NCBI RefSeq assembly: GCF_000161455.1
Contig: NZ_CM000745.1
Coordinates: 955,032 to 1,016,860 of the forward strand
Origin: Bacillus pseudomycoides DSM 12442
GTDB lineage: Bacteria > Bacillota > Bacilli > Bacillales > Bacillaceae_G
Direction of reading: 5' to 3'
DNA: 61,829 nucleotides
Position 1 is the first letter of the stretch; each line of letters begins with the position of its first letter. Shown here piece by piece: positions 51,682 through 60,155 of this stretch. The notes under the pieces are model-generated. The model had not been told where the DNA came from. It did not search any database and saw only the letters and a program-made list of their open reading frames with translations. A program made the translations under genes and the position numbers.

Positions 51682-52281
51682 TCACTTTTGTTGTTGTGTT
51701 AAACCTTCTGATAAACATTCAATCATTTTTTTCATCATCTTCGAAAAAGTTGGTTCTCCAATCTCTTGTCTATGTAATGGAATAAGTATAGTTGTTCGAA
51801 AAAGGCCAATAAGTACTTCGGGATCATCTTCTGTAACACCTTTTTCCTGTAAAAACTTTACGAAGTTCAAAGAACTATCTAAATCTTCCCTTGCATGTTT
51901 ATCTAGAAGTTCCTTAGGAAGTCTTTTCACAATTCGATCATATTCACCTCTTTGATAAAGACTTTGTAAAAATGGGTTTTGTTCTATGGTTTTAAAAGAT
52001 GTTTCAAAGAAACGAATTAAAAGTTCTTTTGGTGGTAGAGACTCACACATAATTTCTGAAATGATTTGATCTTTCACTTTCTCCTCTTTTCGCAACACTG
52101 CGTAAAATAACTCTTCTTTTGATGAATAATATGAATAAAAAGACCCTTTTGCGATTCCACATGCATTTACTATGTCATCAATACTAGTTTTAGAGAATCC
52201 ATATTGAATAAACAGCTCTTTACTCTTAACGAGAAGAGTCTCGTGTATTTGTTTTCTCTGTTCAGATGTAATTCTTGCCAT
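51682..52281 (-). CDS. TetR-family regulator divergent from a serine hydrolase
   Basis: 199 residues. The DNA-binding part reads QYGFSKTSIDDIVNACGIAKGSFYSYYSSKEELFY, and the C-terminal ligand domain is variable. It is divergent from the serine hydrolase gene with a perfect palindrome in between, so it probably represses both. Confidence 0.86.
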   Translation of the reverse strand: MARITSEQRKQIHETLLVKSKELFIQYGFSKTSIDDIVNACGIAKGSFYSYYSSKEELFYAVLRKEEKVKDQIISEIMCESLPPKELLIRFFETSFKTIEQNPFLQSLYQRGEYDRIVKRLPKELLDKHAREDLDSSLNFVKFLQEKGVTEDDPEVLIGLFRTTILIPLHRQEIGEPTFSKMMKKMIECLSEGLTQQQK

Positions 52282-52303
52282 AATATATCCCCGCCTGTTT
52301 TTA

Positions 52304-52331
52304 TTTGACTATTTATAGACATTTAGTCAAA
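52304..52331. promoter_or_regulatory. TetR operator between tetR and the serine hydrolase gene
   Basis: TTTGACTA at 52304-52311 and TAGTCAAA at 52324-52331 are perfect inverted arms 12 bases apart. The TTGACTA/TAGTCAA type is common for TetR repressors. The left arm contains TTGACT, a possible -35 element. Confidence 0.65.
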
Positions 52332-52436
52332 TATTTGATAGGTTTATTTTATTGAATTATTTGCATTTTGTGAATATATAAATGTTATCTCGGATAAAAG
52401 ACTAGATTATACCAACAAAGGGGGAGAAGAAATAAT

Positions 52437-53624
52437 ATGTCAATTCATGGATTTGTTGCACCAGGATTTGAATTGGTGAAGGAGGAATTTATTAGAAATT
52501 TTACGGAGAGAGGAGAAGTTGGAGCGGCTTTTTCTGTATACATTAATAATGAAGCAGTCGTTGATTTATGGGGTGGATATCGAGATCGACAGACTCGTGC
52601 GGAATGGGAAAAAGATACACTTGTTCAAGTGTTTTCAGCTACAAAAGGTTTTGCTGCATTGGCTTTAAGTTTAGCGCATTCTAGGGGGTACATTAACTAT
52701 GATGAGAAAGTGAGTTCATATTGGCCTGAGTTTGCTCAGAATGGAAAAGAAAAAATAACTGTTCGACAGCTTCTAGCACATCAAGCTGGTTTGTCACCTC
52801 TCAATGGACTTAAAATCGACAGGTTAGAAGACTTAGATACTTCTCATCTATCAAATTCCCTTGCTGCAAGCAAACCAGCTTGGGAGGTTGGGAAAATCCA
52901 GGGCTATCATGCATGGACAATTGGAACCTTAATTGGAGAACTGATTAAAAGGGCAGATCCTAAACATCGAGCCTTAAAAGATTTCTTTCAAGAGGAAATA
53001 GCAGAGCCACTAAAAGCAGAGTTTTATATTGGGCTTCCTGAAGATATTTCTGAAGAGAGGATAACAACGATTGAAGGGATAAATCACCCCATTCAGTTAC
53101 TTAGGGGGATAACAAAGTTGCCTATAAAAATGTTACTTGGTTTTCTTAATGCAAAGTCATTAGTAGCGAGAAGTTTAGTAGATCCTAAAAAATTTGTAGC
53201 CAATGATAATTTTAATCATCGTCCAATTTTATCGATAGAATTTCCTTCTGGAAATGGTGTGGGGCAAGTAAGAGCAATGGCGAAAATTTACGGTGCTTTT
53301 GCTAGTGGTGGAAAAGCACTCGGATTAAGGGAAGAAACAATAAATGAATTAAGAAAAAAAGCTGTCCCTCCGAAAGAAGGGTATTATGATCATGTGAATT
53401 GTATAAACATAGCCTATTCTTTGGGATTTTGGAAACACTTTTCGGATATGCAATTCGGACAAAGTGAAAGCTCTTTTGGCCATCCAGGCGCAGGAGGGTC
53501 GTTCTGTTTTGCCGATCCAGATGAGAAGCTAGGTTATGCCTATGCGATGAACAAACATGGATTTGGTATGGCCAATGAACCAAGAGAACTTGAACTAAGA
53601 AAAGCTTTATACAGCTGTTTATGA
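52437..53624 (+). CDS. Beta-lactamase-fold serine hydrolase (EstB-like esterase)
   Basis: 395 residues. The SXXK motif is FSATKGF (Ser about 69), a YHAWT segment lies in the position of the second motif, and GHPGAGGSFCFADPDEKLGYAYAMN forms the third. There is no signal peptide, so it is cytoplasmic, which favours an esterase over a PBP-like role. The length and the N-terminal FTERGEVGAAFSVYINNEAVVDLWGG match class C-like esterases such as EstB. GGGGGAG precedes the ATG. Control by the divergent TetR protein is likely. Confidence 0.86.
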   Translation: MSIHGFVAPGFELVKEEFIRNFTERGEVGAAFSVYINNEAVVDLWGGYRDRQTRAEWEKDTLVQVFSATKGFAALALSLAHSRGYINYDEKVSSYWPEFAQNGKEKITVRQLLAHQAGLSPLNGLKIDRLEDLDTSHLSNSLAASKPAWEVGKIQGYHAWTIGTLIGELIKRADPKHRALKDFFQEEIAEPLKAEFYIGLPEDISEERITTIEGINHPIQLLRGITKLPIKMLLGFLNAKSLVARSLVDPKKFVANDNFNHRPILSIEFPSGNGVGQVRAMAKIYGAFASGGKALGLREETINELRKKAVPPKEGYYDHVNCINIAYSLGFWKHFSDMQFGQSESSFGHPGAGGSFCFADPDEKLGYAYAMNKHGFGMANEPRELELRKALYSCL

Positions 53625-53701
53625 AAAATAAAAAATTGTTATAGTTCTTTGGAAAAGAAGTTTAATTCATTTGAAATTGAATGATTCATAAAAAACACTA
53701 T

Positions 53702-53721
53702 CTATTCTTTCGAAAGAATAG
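53702..53721. repeat. Perfect 20-base palindrome
   Basis: CTATTCTTTCGAAAGAATAG is self-complementary and lies about 80 bases past the hydrolase gene. There is no direct T-run. It could be a weak terminator hairpin or a protein-binding site. Confidence 0.5.
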
Positions 53722-53814
53722 CATTAGGGGTATTAATTTTTTTAGTTTAATGGATATGGGATGGGACTCCTTTCTCAAGAATAAAATAAGTACATGATGA
53801 TTAGGTGTGAAATG

Positions 53815-53850
53815 AAAAAGCGGTTGTTGTATAACAGTGGCTTTTTTTTG
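53815..53850 (+). terminator. Terminator upstream of aceB
   Basis: AAAAAGCGGTTGTT pairs with AACAGTGGCTTTTT around GTAT, followed by more T. It isolates aceBA from the hydrolase gene. The remaining 53851-54009 holds the aceB promoter region; I could not assign one with confidence. Confidence 0.7.
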
Positions 53851-54009
53851 ATGTGTAAAAAATGGCTTTCATATGTAGATGAAATCGATGTTCCATAAAA
53901 AAAATAAGTAAAATTTCCAAAAATTCTCTTCACTTTCAGAGAATTTGTTATATAATATAAAACATAAAATCAAATCTGTTATAAAACAGCTTACGGAGGG
54001 GATGCTAAT

Positions 54010-55599
54010 ATGTCGACGCAAACTTCACGGGTTACACTCGCTTTAGAAGTATTACCGGCGTATGGAGAAATTTTGACATCGGAAGCGCTCACTTTTTTAA
54101 AAGAGCTGCATGAGAATTTTAATACACGCCGTAAAAATTTACTGCAAAAACGTGTGGAAAAGCAAAAAAGAATTGATGCAGGGGAGTTTCCAAGCTTTTT
54201 ACCAGAAACAGCACATATACGTGCTGGAGATTGGACGATTGCCCCGCTTCCAAAAGATTTAGAAGATCGTCGTGTGGAGATTACAGGACCAGTAGATCGT
54301 AAGATGGTTATTAATGCTTTAAACTCAGGCGCACATCTCTTTATGGCAGACTTTGAAGATTCTAATTCGCCAACGTGGCAAAATGCGATGGATGGCCAAA
54401 TTAATTTAAGAGATGCAGTAAAGGGAACGATTTCATATAAAAACCCTAGTGGCAAGGAATATCGTTTAAGTGATAAAACAGCTGTACTTATTGTTCGTCC
54501 GCGCGGCTGGCATTTAGAAGAAAAACATATGTTAGTCGATGGAGAAAAGATGTCAGGTAGTCTCGTTGATTTTGGTTTGTACTTTTTCCATAATGCAAAA
54601 ACATTATTAGAAAAAGGAAGCGGACCATATTTTTACTTACCGAAAATAGAGAGCTATTTAGAAGCCAGGTTGTGGAATGATGTTTTTATTTTTGCACAGA
54701 AATATATCGGGATTCCGAATGGAACGATTAAAGCAACAGTGTTATTAGAAACAATCCACGCTTCTTTTGAGATGGATGAAATTTTATATGAACTCCGTGA
54801 TCATTCAGCAGGGCTAAATTGCGGGCGTTGGGATTATATTTTTAGTTTCTTAAAAAGCTTTCGTAATCATAATAAATTCTTGCTTCCAGACAGGGTGCAA
54901 GTTACAATGACGGCTCCGTTTATGCGTGCGTATTCTTTAAAAGTAATTCAAACGTGCCATCGCCGGAATGCACCAGCAATTGGCGGAATGGCAGCACAAA
55001 TTCCGATTAAAAATAATCCGGAAGCGAATGAAGCTGCTTTTGAAAAAGTTCGTGCTGATAAAGAACGTGAAGCTTTAGATGGACATGACGGGACTTGGGT
55101 TGCCCATCCGGGACTTGTACCGGTTGCGCTGGAAGTGTTTAATCACATTATGAAAACACCGAATCAAATTTTTAGAAAGCGTGAAGAGATTGATGTAACA
55201 GAAAAGGATTTGTTAGAAGTACCGGTGGGAACGATTACAGAAAAAGGGCTTCGTATGAATATTAGCGTCGGCATTCAATATATTGCATCATGGTTAAGTG
55301 GCCGCGGGGCAGCACCGATTTATAATTTGATGGAAGATGCAGCAACGGCAGAAATTTCACGTGCGCAAGTGTGGCAATGGATTCGTCATGAAGGCGGGAA
55401 GCTAAACGATGGTCGCAAGATAACATTTGCTTTAGTAGAAGAGTTTAAATCGGAAGAGCTAGCGAAAATAGAACGAGAGATTGGCAAGGAACAGTTTGAG
55501 AAAGGTAGATTTGTAGAAGCAACAAAGCTTTTTACTAATTTGGTGCGTAATGATGAATTTGAAACATTTTTAACATTACCAGGTTACGAGATTTTATAA
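54010..55599 (+). CDS. aceB: Malate synthase A
   Basis: 529 residues, the length of the MSA type. FMADFEDSNSPTWQNAMDGQINLRDAV holds the conserved acidic and Trp residues, RPRGWHLEEKH and GPYFYLPKIESYLEARLWNDVF are active-site segments, and GLNCGRWDYIFS is the class signature. It condenses glyoxylate with acetyl-CoA to malate in the glyoxylate bypass, which allows growth on acetate and fatty acids. It is followed 21 bases later by aceA, in one operon. GGAGGGGATG precedes the ATG. Confidence 0.95.
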   Translation: MSTQTSRVTLALEVLPAYGEILTSEALTFLKELHENFNTRRKNLLQKRVEKQKRIDAGEFPSFLPETAHIRAGDWTIAPLPKDLEDRRVEITGPVDRKMVINALNSGAHLFMADFEDSNSPTWQNAMDGQINLRDAVKGTISYKNPSGKEYRLSDKTAVLIVRPRGWHLEEKHMLVDGEKMSGSLVDFGLYFFHNAKTLLEKGSGPYFYLPKIESYLEARLWNDVFIFAQKYIGIPNGTIKATVLLETIHASFEMDEILYELRDHSAGLNCGRWDYIFSFLKSFRNHNKFLLPDRVQVTMTAPFMRAYSLKVIQTCHRRNAPAIGGMAAQIPIKNNPEANEAAFEKVRADKEREALDGHDGTWVAHPGLVPVALEVFNHIMKTPNQIFRKREEIDVTEKDLLEVPVGTITEKGLRMNISVGIQYIASWLSGRGAAPIYNLMEDAATAEISRAQVWQWIRHEGGKLNDGRKITFALVEEFKSEELAKIEREIGKEQFEKGRFVEATKLFTNLVRNDEFETFLTLPGYEIL

Positions 55600-55620
55600 A
55601 AGGAAAAGGGGATGGAAGAG

Positions 55621-56898
55621 ATGAAAAACGAAAGAGTACAAAAGTTACAAGAAAGCTGGGAGTTAGATGAACGTTGGAAAGGGGTAACGCGTCCTTATTC
55701 TGCTGAGGATGTAATTCGTCTGCGCGGGTCAATTGATATTGAACATACATTAGCACGCCGCGGGGCAGAGAAGCTTTGGGAATCACTTCATACAGAAGAT
55801 TATATTAATGCGCTTGGTGCGTTAACAGGAAACCAAGCGATGCAGCAGGTGAAAGCAGGATTAAAAGCAATTTATTTGAGCGGTTGGCAAGTGGCAGCGG
55901 ATGCCAATCTATCCGGGCACATGTATCCGGACCAAAGTTTATATCCAGCGAACAGTGTACCAGCTGTTGTAAAGCGTATTAATCAAACATTGCAGCGTGC
56001 AGATCAAATTCAGCATATGGAAGGAAGCGGTGATACAGATTATTTTGTACCAATTGTTGCGGACGCTGAAGCAGGATTTGGTGGACAGTTAAACGTATTT
56101 GAATTAATGAAAGGTATGATTGAGGCAGGCGCGTCAGGCGTTCACTTCGAAGATCAATTATCTTCAGAAAAAAAATGCGGACATTTAGGCGGAAAAGTAT
56201 TACTACCAACGCAAACAGCGGTACGTAATCTAATTTCTGCTAGACTTGCTGCGGATGTAATGGGCGTGCCAACAATTATTGTAGCAAGAACGGATGCAGA
56301 TGCTGCGGATTTAATTACGAGTGATATTGATCCAGTTGATCAAGAATTTATTACAGGAGAGAGAACACCAGAAGGGTTCTACCGTACAAACGCAGGGCTT
56401 GATCAAGCAATTGCGCGCGGTTTAGCATATGCACCGTATGCAGATCTTGTTTGGTGTGAAACATCTGAACCGAATTTAGAAGATGCAAAGCGTTTTGCGG
56501 AAGCAATTCATGAGAAATATCCAGGGAAATTACTAGCGTATAACTGTTCACCATCTTTTAACTGGAAACAAAAATTAGATGAAAAAACGATTGCAAACTT
56601 CCAAAAAGAAATTGCTTCATACGGATACAAATTCCAATTCGTAACACTTGCAGGATTCCATGCATTAAACTACGGTATGTTTGAACTCGCGCGTGGCTAT
56701 AAAGAGCGCGGTATGGCAGCATATTCTGAATTACAACAAGCAGAATTTGCAGCAGAAGAGCACGGCTACTCTGCAACGCGTCATCAGCGCGAGGTTGGAA
56801 CAGGCTACTTTGATGAAGTAGCACAAGTGATTACAGGCGGAACATCTTCTACAACGGCTCTGAAAGGGTCTACGGAAGAGGCGCAGTTTACGAAATAA
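55621..56898 (+). CDS. aceA: Isocitrate lyase
   Basis: 425 residues. The catalytic loop is KKCGHLGGK (Cys 186), VADAEAGFGG binds metal, and RTDADAADLITSDIDP, CETSEPNL and YNCSPSFNW complete the active site. It splits isocitrate to succinate and glyoxylate, the partner step to aceB. The start at 55621 has AAGGGG nine bases upstream; the ATG at 55612 is too close to it. In B. subtilis this bypass is absent, so aceBA is a B. cereus group insertion in the conserved order. Confidence 0.95.
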   Translation: MKNERVQKLQESWELDERWKGVTRPYSAEDVIRLRGSIDIEHTLARRGAEKLWESLHTEDYINALGALTGNQAMQQVKAGLKAIYLSGWQVAADANLSGHMYPDQSLYPANSVPAVVKRINQTLQRADQIQHMEGSGDTDYFVPIVADAEAGFGGQLNVFELMKGMIEAGASGVHFEDQLSSEKKCGHLGGKVLLPTQTAVRNLISARLAADVMGVPTIIVARTDADAADLITSDIDPVDQEFITGERTPEGFYRTNAGLDQAIARGLAYAPYADLVWCETSEPNLEDAKRFAEAIHEKYPGKLLAYNCSPSFNWKQKLDEKTIANFQKEIASYGYKFQFVTLAGFHALNYGMFELARGYKERGMAAYSELQQAEFAAEEHGYSATRHQREVGTGYFDEVAQVITGGTSSTTALKGSTEEAQFTK

Positions 56899-56997
56899 GT
56901 GAGGGAGCGGGTGTCCTTTAAGGGCACCTGCTTTTCTTTTGTATGTATTCCGCTGTTTAGTGCGCAAAGTACGTCAACTGTTAAAGGGTGAGCTGTA

Positions 56998-57401
56998 ATG
57001 TATGTTTATGATATGATCGCGATTATGTTGATTGGTATTAGTCACGTCTTATTATACATTCAATTAATTCGTTACAATCGCCTGTCCTATACAATGGTAA
57101 TCGCTTTAAGTATTGTCTTTACAATTTTACTTGGAATCGTGGTGACAGTAACAGGTTATCCGGAATTTAATATTATTATGTTGTTGCTGTTTCTATTAAG
57201 TTTAGGTTTGATACAGGACGAATTAACATTTATGCAAAGTTTATATTTTGCATTAGTTAGTATAGTAAGCATTACGTTAGTGAAAATGTTGTTGCTAGAT
57301 TTTGGTATGAAGCTGTTTATGTTAACACCATTTAATGTTATTCCTGGACAGACGGCGTAATTCATTTCATTGTTTCGATTGTAATGATTAATGCCATTTA
57401 A
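56998..57401 (+). pseudogene. Truncated polytopic membrane protein, probable decayed gene
   Basis: The open frame gives 120 residues with four hydrophobic helices (from YDMIAIMLIGISHVLLYIQLI to about 105), like the sensor half of a membrane regulator. It ends at the TAA at 57358, but a shifted frame carries on the hydrophobic sequence as TDGVIHFIVSIVMINAI to 57401. A longer protein has therefore probably lost its end through an indel near 57340. The ribosome site (AAAGGGTGAG) is intact. No cytoplasmic domain follows. The family is uncertain. Confidence 0.55.
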
Positions 57402-57508
57402 CAATAATTGCTCATAAAAAGCTCGATGGGTGAAAACATTCTATCAGCGAGGAATACTGTATTTTATGAGGGATACCAAAAATTAGAAAATTAGAATTTC
57501 AAAAAATA

Positions 57509-57538
57509 TTGTACATTCTATTTTAAGTATGCTATGAT
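57509..57538 (+). promoter_or_regulatory. Promoter of the cold-shock gene
   Basis: TTGTAC at 57509-57514 and TATGAT at 57533-57538 are 18 bases apart, a good sigma-A pair. Transcription would start near 57545 and give a leader of about 160 bases, typical of cold-shock genes. Confidence 0.65.
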
Positions 57539-57565
57539 TATCTCAGTTGAATAACTAAATCAAGC

Positions 57566-57659
57566 AATCCATATATTATCAAGTGCTGAAAACGAACGAG
57601 AAAAAGTATGTGAGAACTGTTTTATGTTTCGTATTTGATAATGTGTGGATTCTTTTTTT
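57566..57659 (+). promoter_or_regulatory. Terminator-like hairpin in the cold-shock gene leader
   Basis: AATCCATATATTATCAA at 57566-57582 pairs along all 17 positions with TTGATAATGTGTGGATT at 57635-57651 (two G-U pairs), enclosing 52 bases. CTTTTTTT follows directly. This has the form of an intrinsic terminator or attenuator inside the 5' leader, about 48 bases before the ATG. It could respond to temperature. Confidence 0.6.
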
Positions 57660-57706
57660 ATGTATGAAGACTAAAAAAACTTATATTTTCTTAGGAGGAA
57701 ATAATT

Positions 57707-57910
57707 ATGACAGTAACAGGACAAGTAAAATGGTTTAACAACGAAAAAGGTTTCGGTTTCATCGAAGTTCCAGGCGGAAACGATGTATTCGTTCACTTCT
57801 CTGCAATCACAACTGAAGGTTTCAAATCTTTAGAAGAAGGCGAAAAAGTTAGCTTCGAAATCGAAGATGGCAACCGCGGACCTCAAGCTAAAAACGTTGT
57901 AAAACTATAA
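57707..57910 (+). CDS. Cold-shock protein (CspA family)
   Basis: 67 residues. RNP1 is KGFGFIEV and RNP2 is VFVHFSAI, and the fold ends in GPQAKNVVKL. It binds single-stranded RNA and DNA as a chaperone. TTAGGAGGAAA precedes the ATG. The B. cereus group has several near-identical csp genes, so I do not assign a letter. Its codons are strongly biased (GAA, GTA, TTC), as in highly expressed genes. Confidence 0.94.
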   Translation: MTVTGQVKWFNNEKGFGFIEVPGGNDVFVHFSAITTEGFKSLEEGEKVSFEIEDGNRGPQAKNVVKL

Positions 57911-57923
57911 TTTTATAGTACGT

Positions 57924-57959
57924 GATAAAAAAGGATGGCATATGCCATCCTTTTTTTTG
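57924..57959. terminator. Terminator of the csp gene
   Basis: AAAAAAGGATGGCATATGCC closed by ATCC and T8 is a nearly perfect hairpin. Confidence 0.92.
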
Positions 57960-58414
57960 TTGAGAATTTTGTAATCATCTTTCCATTCGAGTTTGAGCGT
58001 AGCAAAAAAACTTCCTTTACAATTAAGCCAACGATTGTAAAACATCTACCGAAAAATGATAAAAGTTTTATTTTTCCTGTAAGAGAGATACGTAAATGGG
58101 TGTGGAAATATATAGGGAATAGGTAATTTGTACAAGTTTACTAAATCATATATGTGAAACAAGATTTTGTTATGTTACAAATATTTCAAAAAAGAAAATT
58201 TCTGTTTTTATATAACAATATATCTTTTTCCTGTAGAGAAATATGGAGATTTTATATAGATATTTATATGAAGGAATATTATGAAATTTTAAAGTTTTAT
58301 AATAAAATGTAAAATATTTGAAAATATTAACTATTTTGGGTTTTGGGTGGTACAATTATCCATGCAGCTGCTGTTATGGATTGTAAGAAAAAATAATAAA
58401 GGAGCGAATGTAAG
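57960..58414. other. Upstream region of comK with a decayed coding-like stretch
   Basis: At 57960-58126 one frame reads VENFVIIFPFEFERSKKTS and ends REIRKWVWKYIGNR, which looks like the end of a lost protein. It has no start or ribosome site of its own. Nearer comK, runs of A and T (AAAATATT, CTATTTTGG at 58310-58340) could hold ComK AT-boxes. A hairpin CAAT-ATCCAT/ATGGATTG lies at 58353-58384. Confidence 0.4.
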
Positions 58415-59002
58415 ATGGGTGAACAAGTAGAACGCTACGTCGAAAACTATGTCGTAAACAAGAACACTATGGCCTTACTTCCAGTTATTTTAGGAGAAAA
58501 ACGTATTGTAACGCGAGTGGTTGAAGTAGAAGACTCTTTTTTCATGTTTCAAAAGCCACTTGATATTGTCGAACGAAGTTGCCGCAAGCACGGATCTAGT
58601 TTTTTAGGTAGAAAAGACGGTACAAAAGAGTTGACACGTATTACGCACAAAGCACCCATTGCGATTAGTCCGACAGATCAACTTTACTTTTTTCCTACGT
58701 ATTCTTATTCTAGAAAGGAATGTGCTTGGTTGTCTCACTTTCATATTGAAAACAATAAAGAATTAGCAGATGGTAACTTAATCATTCGATTTATCAATGG
58801 CCTCGCAGTGAAATTAGAAATATCAAAGAGTAGTTTCGAGAATCAGCAAAATCGAACCGCAAAACTTCGGACAGAGTATGAGGATCGTAAAGATAAACAA
58901 AGGAGGCTTCATTTTAAGCAAGTCGATAAAGAAGATGAATCTACATTGAAGCCTGCATATGAAAAAGCGTATCTTGTGAAAGAAGAAGACGAAAAGGAAT
59001 GA
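58415..59002 (+). CDS. comK: Competence transcription factor ComK
   Basis: 195 residues, close to the B. subtilis length of 192. The shared pattern is ESYEV-like N-terminus (VENYVVNKNTMALLP), PLDIVERSCRKHGSSFLGRKDGT (IVDRSCRFFGSSYAGRKAGT in B. subtilis), KAPIAISP, LYFFPT and SFENQQNRTAKLRTEYEDR. It activates DNA-uptake genes by binding AT-boxes. B. cereus group strains carry comK homologues but transform poorly. GGAGCG precedes the ATG. It takes the same place after the yhf block as in B. subtilis. Confidence 0.9.
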   Translation: MGEQVERYVENYVVNKNTMALLPVILGEKRIVTRVVEVEDSFFMFQKPLDIVERSCRKHGSSFLGRKDGTKELTRITHKAPIAISPTDQLYFFPTYSYSRKECAWLSHFHIENNKELADGNLIIRFINGLAVKLEISKSSFENQQNRTAKLRTEYEDRKDKQRRLHFKQVDKEDESTLKPAYEKAYLVKEEDEKE

Positions 59003-59049
59003 TAATTGATAGGTGGAAAGGATGGGACAACCATCCATGGTCATGAAGT

Positions 59050-59097
59050 TAACAAAAATAAACCAGATGTTTTTCAGCATCGGGTTTATTTTTGTTA
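59050..59097 (+). terminator. Terminator of comK
   Basis: AACAAAAATAAACC plus GATG pairs with GCATC plus GGTTTATTTTTGTT, a long hairpin with one bulge. Confidence 0.8.
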
Positions 59098-60155
59098 GAT
59101 ATAGGTATGAGAAATAAAATGTTGATTCAAACCATCAGAAGAAAGGGAAACACCAGTTGGCTCAATCCGCTTATGAGCCACTTCAAGAGTTTCAGTAAGT
59201 GGGGGTTCTTCTTTTTTAATGTTTAAATATTTATTGTTGAAATAGCCTCTTTGTATTACATATTAATTAACGATAAGTGGTGTTATATTAACTTTCGAAT
59301 AATTGTCGAATTTATCAGAAAAATGTATATTTTTGTCTTGTTATACCTTATGTTTAGTGTTAAACTCATAATCACAAAGAGAGAGTAGTTGCAAATATCC
59401 TCCTTTAAAATAAAAAGACTGAAAATTCAGCTTTTTAACTTTCATCTGATTGACGTGTATGTTTACTACTCTTTCTTTGTTTTATATATTAAGCATTAAA
59501 AATGGATATTTCGGTACAGATAGGAGGGACTATAAAACAGGAGGTCTATCCAAAAGTTGGTATTTATCCATGTTGGAACAACTGTTAGGTTTCTTTAATT
59601 ACAAAATTGGTTACAAAAGTTACAAAAACTATTTTTATTGTTGAAATAGTCCTAATATTACGGATGAGAGCATGAAAAATGCCTTTAAGAGGGAGGTGAA
59701 GGGTTCTGGTGAATAAAATTGTGAATCGTTAAAAAGGTGCTATCAAACTTGGACATAATGATGTTATGAATCTAATAATAACGGAAAGTAATATGAATAA
59801 ACCAATAGCACTTAAATGAAAACATTATTAACCAGAAATTTATGCTCACAATAAGATGGCATATATGATACAACTTAAGATTTTGAGATTTGATAGGAAT
59901 GGTGAGAGAATATAATTTTCCTAGTTGTAATACTATCATGATATGTTAGGGATGTAAATATTAAAATTAATAGATTTAGTGTTACATTAGAAAAAATGAA
60001 GATGTATGGAGAGTAGAAGAATCATTTATAGAGATCTATTTTCAAGCTTTTAAGCTTATAACAGTCGAAAGAGAAAAATACCATCAGCCTATTGAGTCAT
60101 TGTCATAGCATATTCATATTAGAAGCCATCTAAAAATAATTGATAGGAGAATGAT
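59098..60155. other. About 1.05 kb of non-coding or decayed DNA before the adhesin gene
   Basis: It contains the third, diverged copy of the 17-base motif (59271-59286), a TGGCTCA/TGAGCCA hairpin near 59160, and a 64-codon frame at 59450-59644 (DRRDYKTGGLSKSWYLSML...) with no clear ribosome site. At about 59980-60107 a coding-like frame (RKNEDVWRVEESFIEIYFQ, then AFKLITVEREKYHQPIE) ends at a stop, which looks like the end of a lost gene. A TAGGAG for the adhesin is at the right edge. Confidence 0.45.
59271..59286. repeat. Dispersed motif, diverged copy 3
   Basis: CGATAAGTGGTGTTAT matches 14 of the last 16 bases of the motif at 2562 and 6491. It lies in the non-coding stretch before the adhesin gene. 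Confidence 0.4.
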
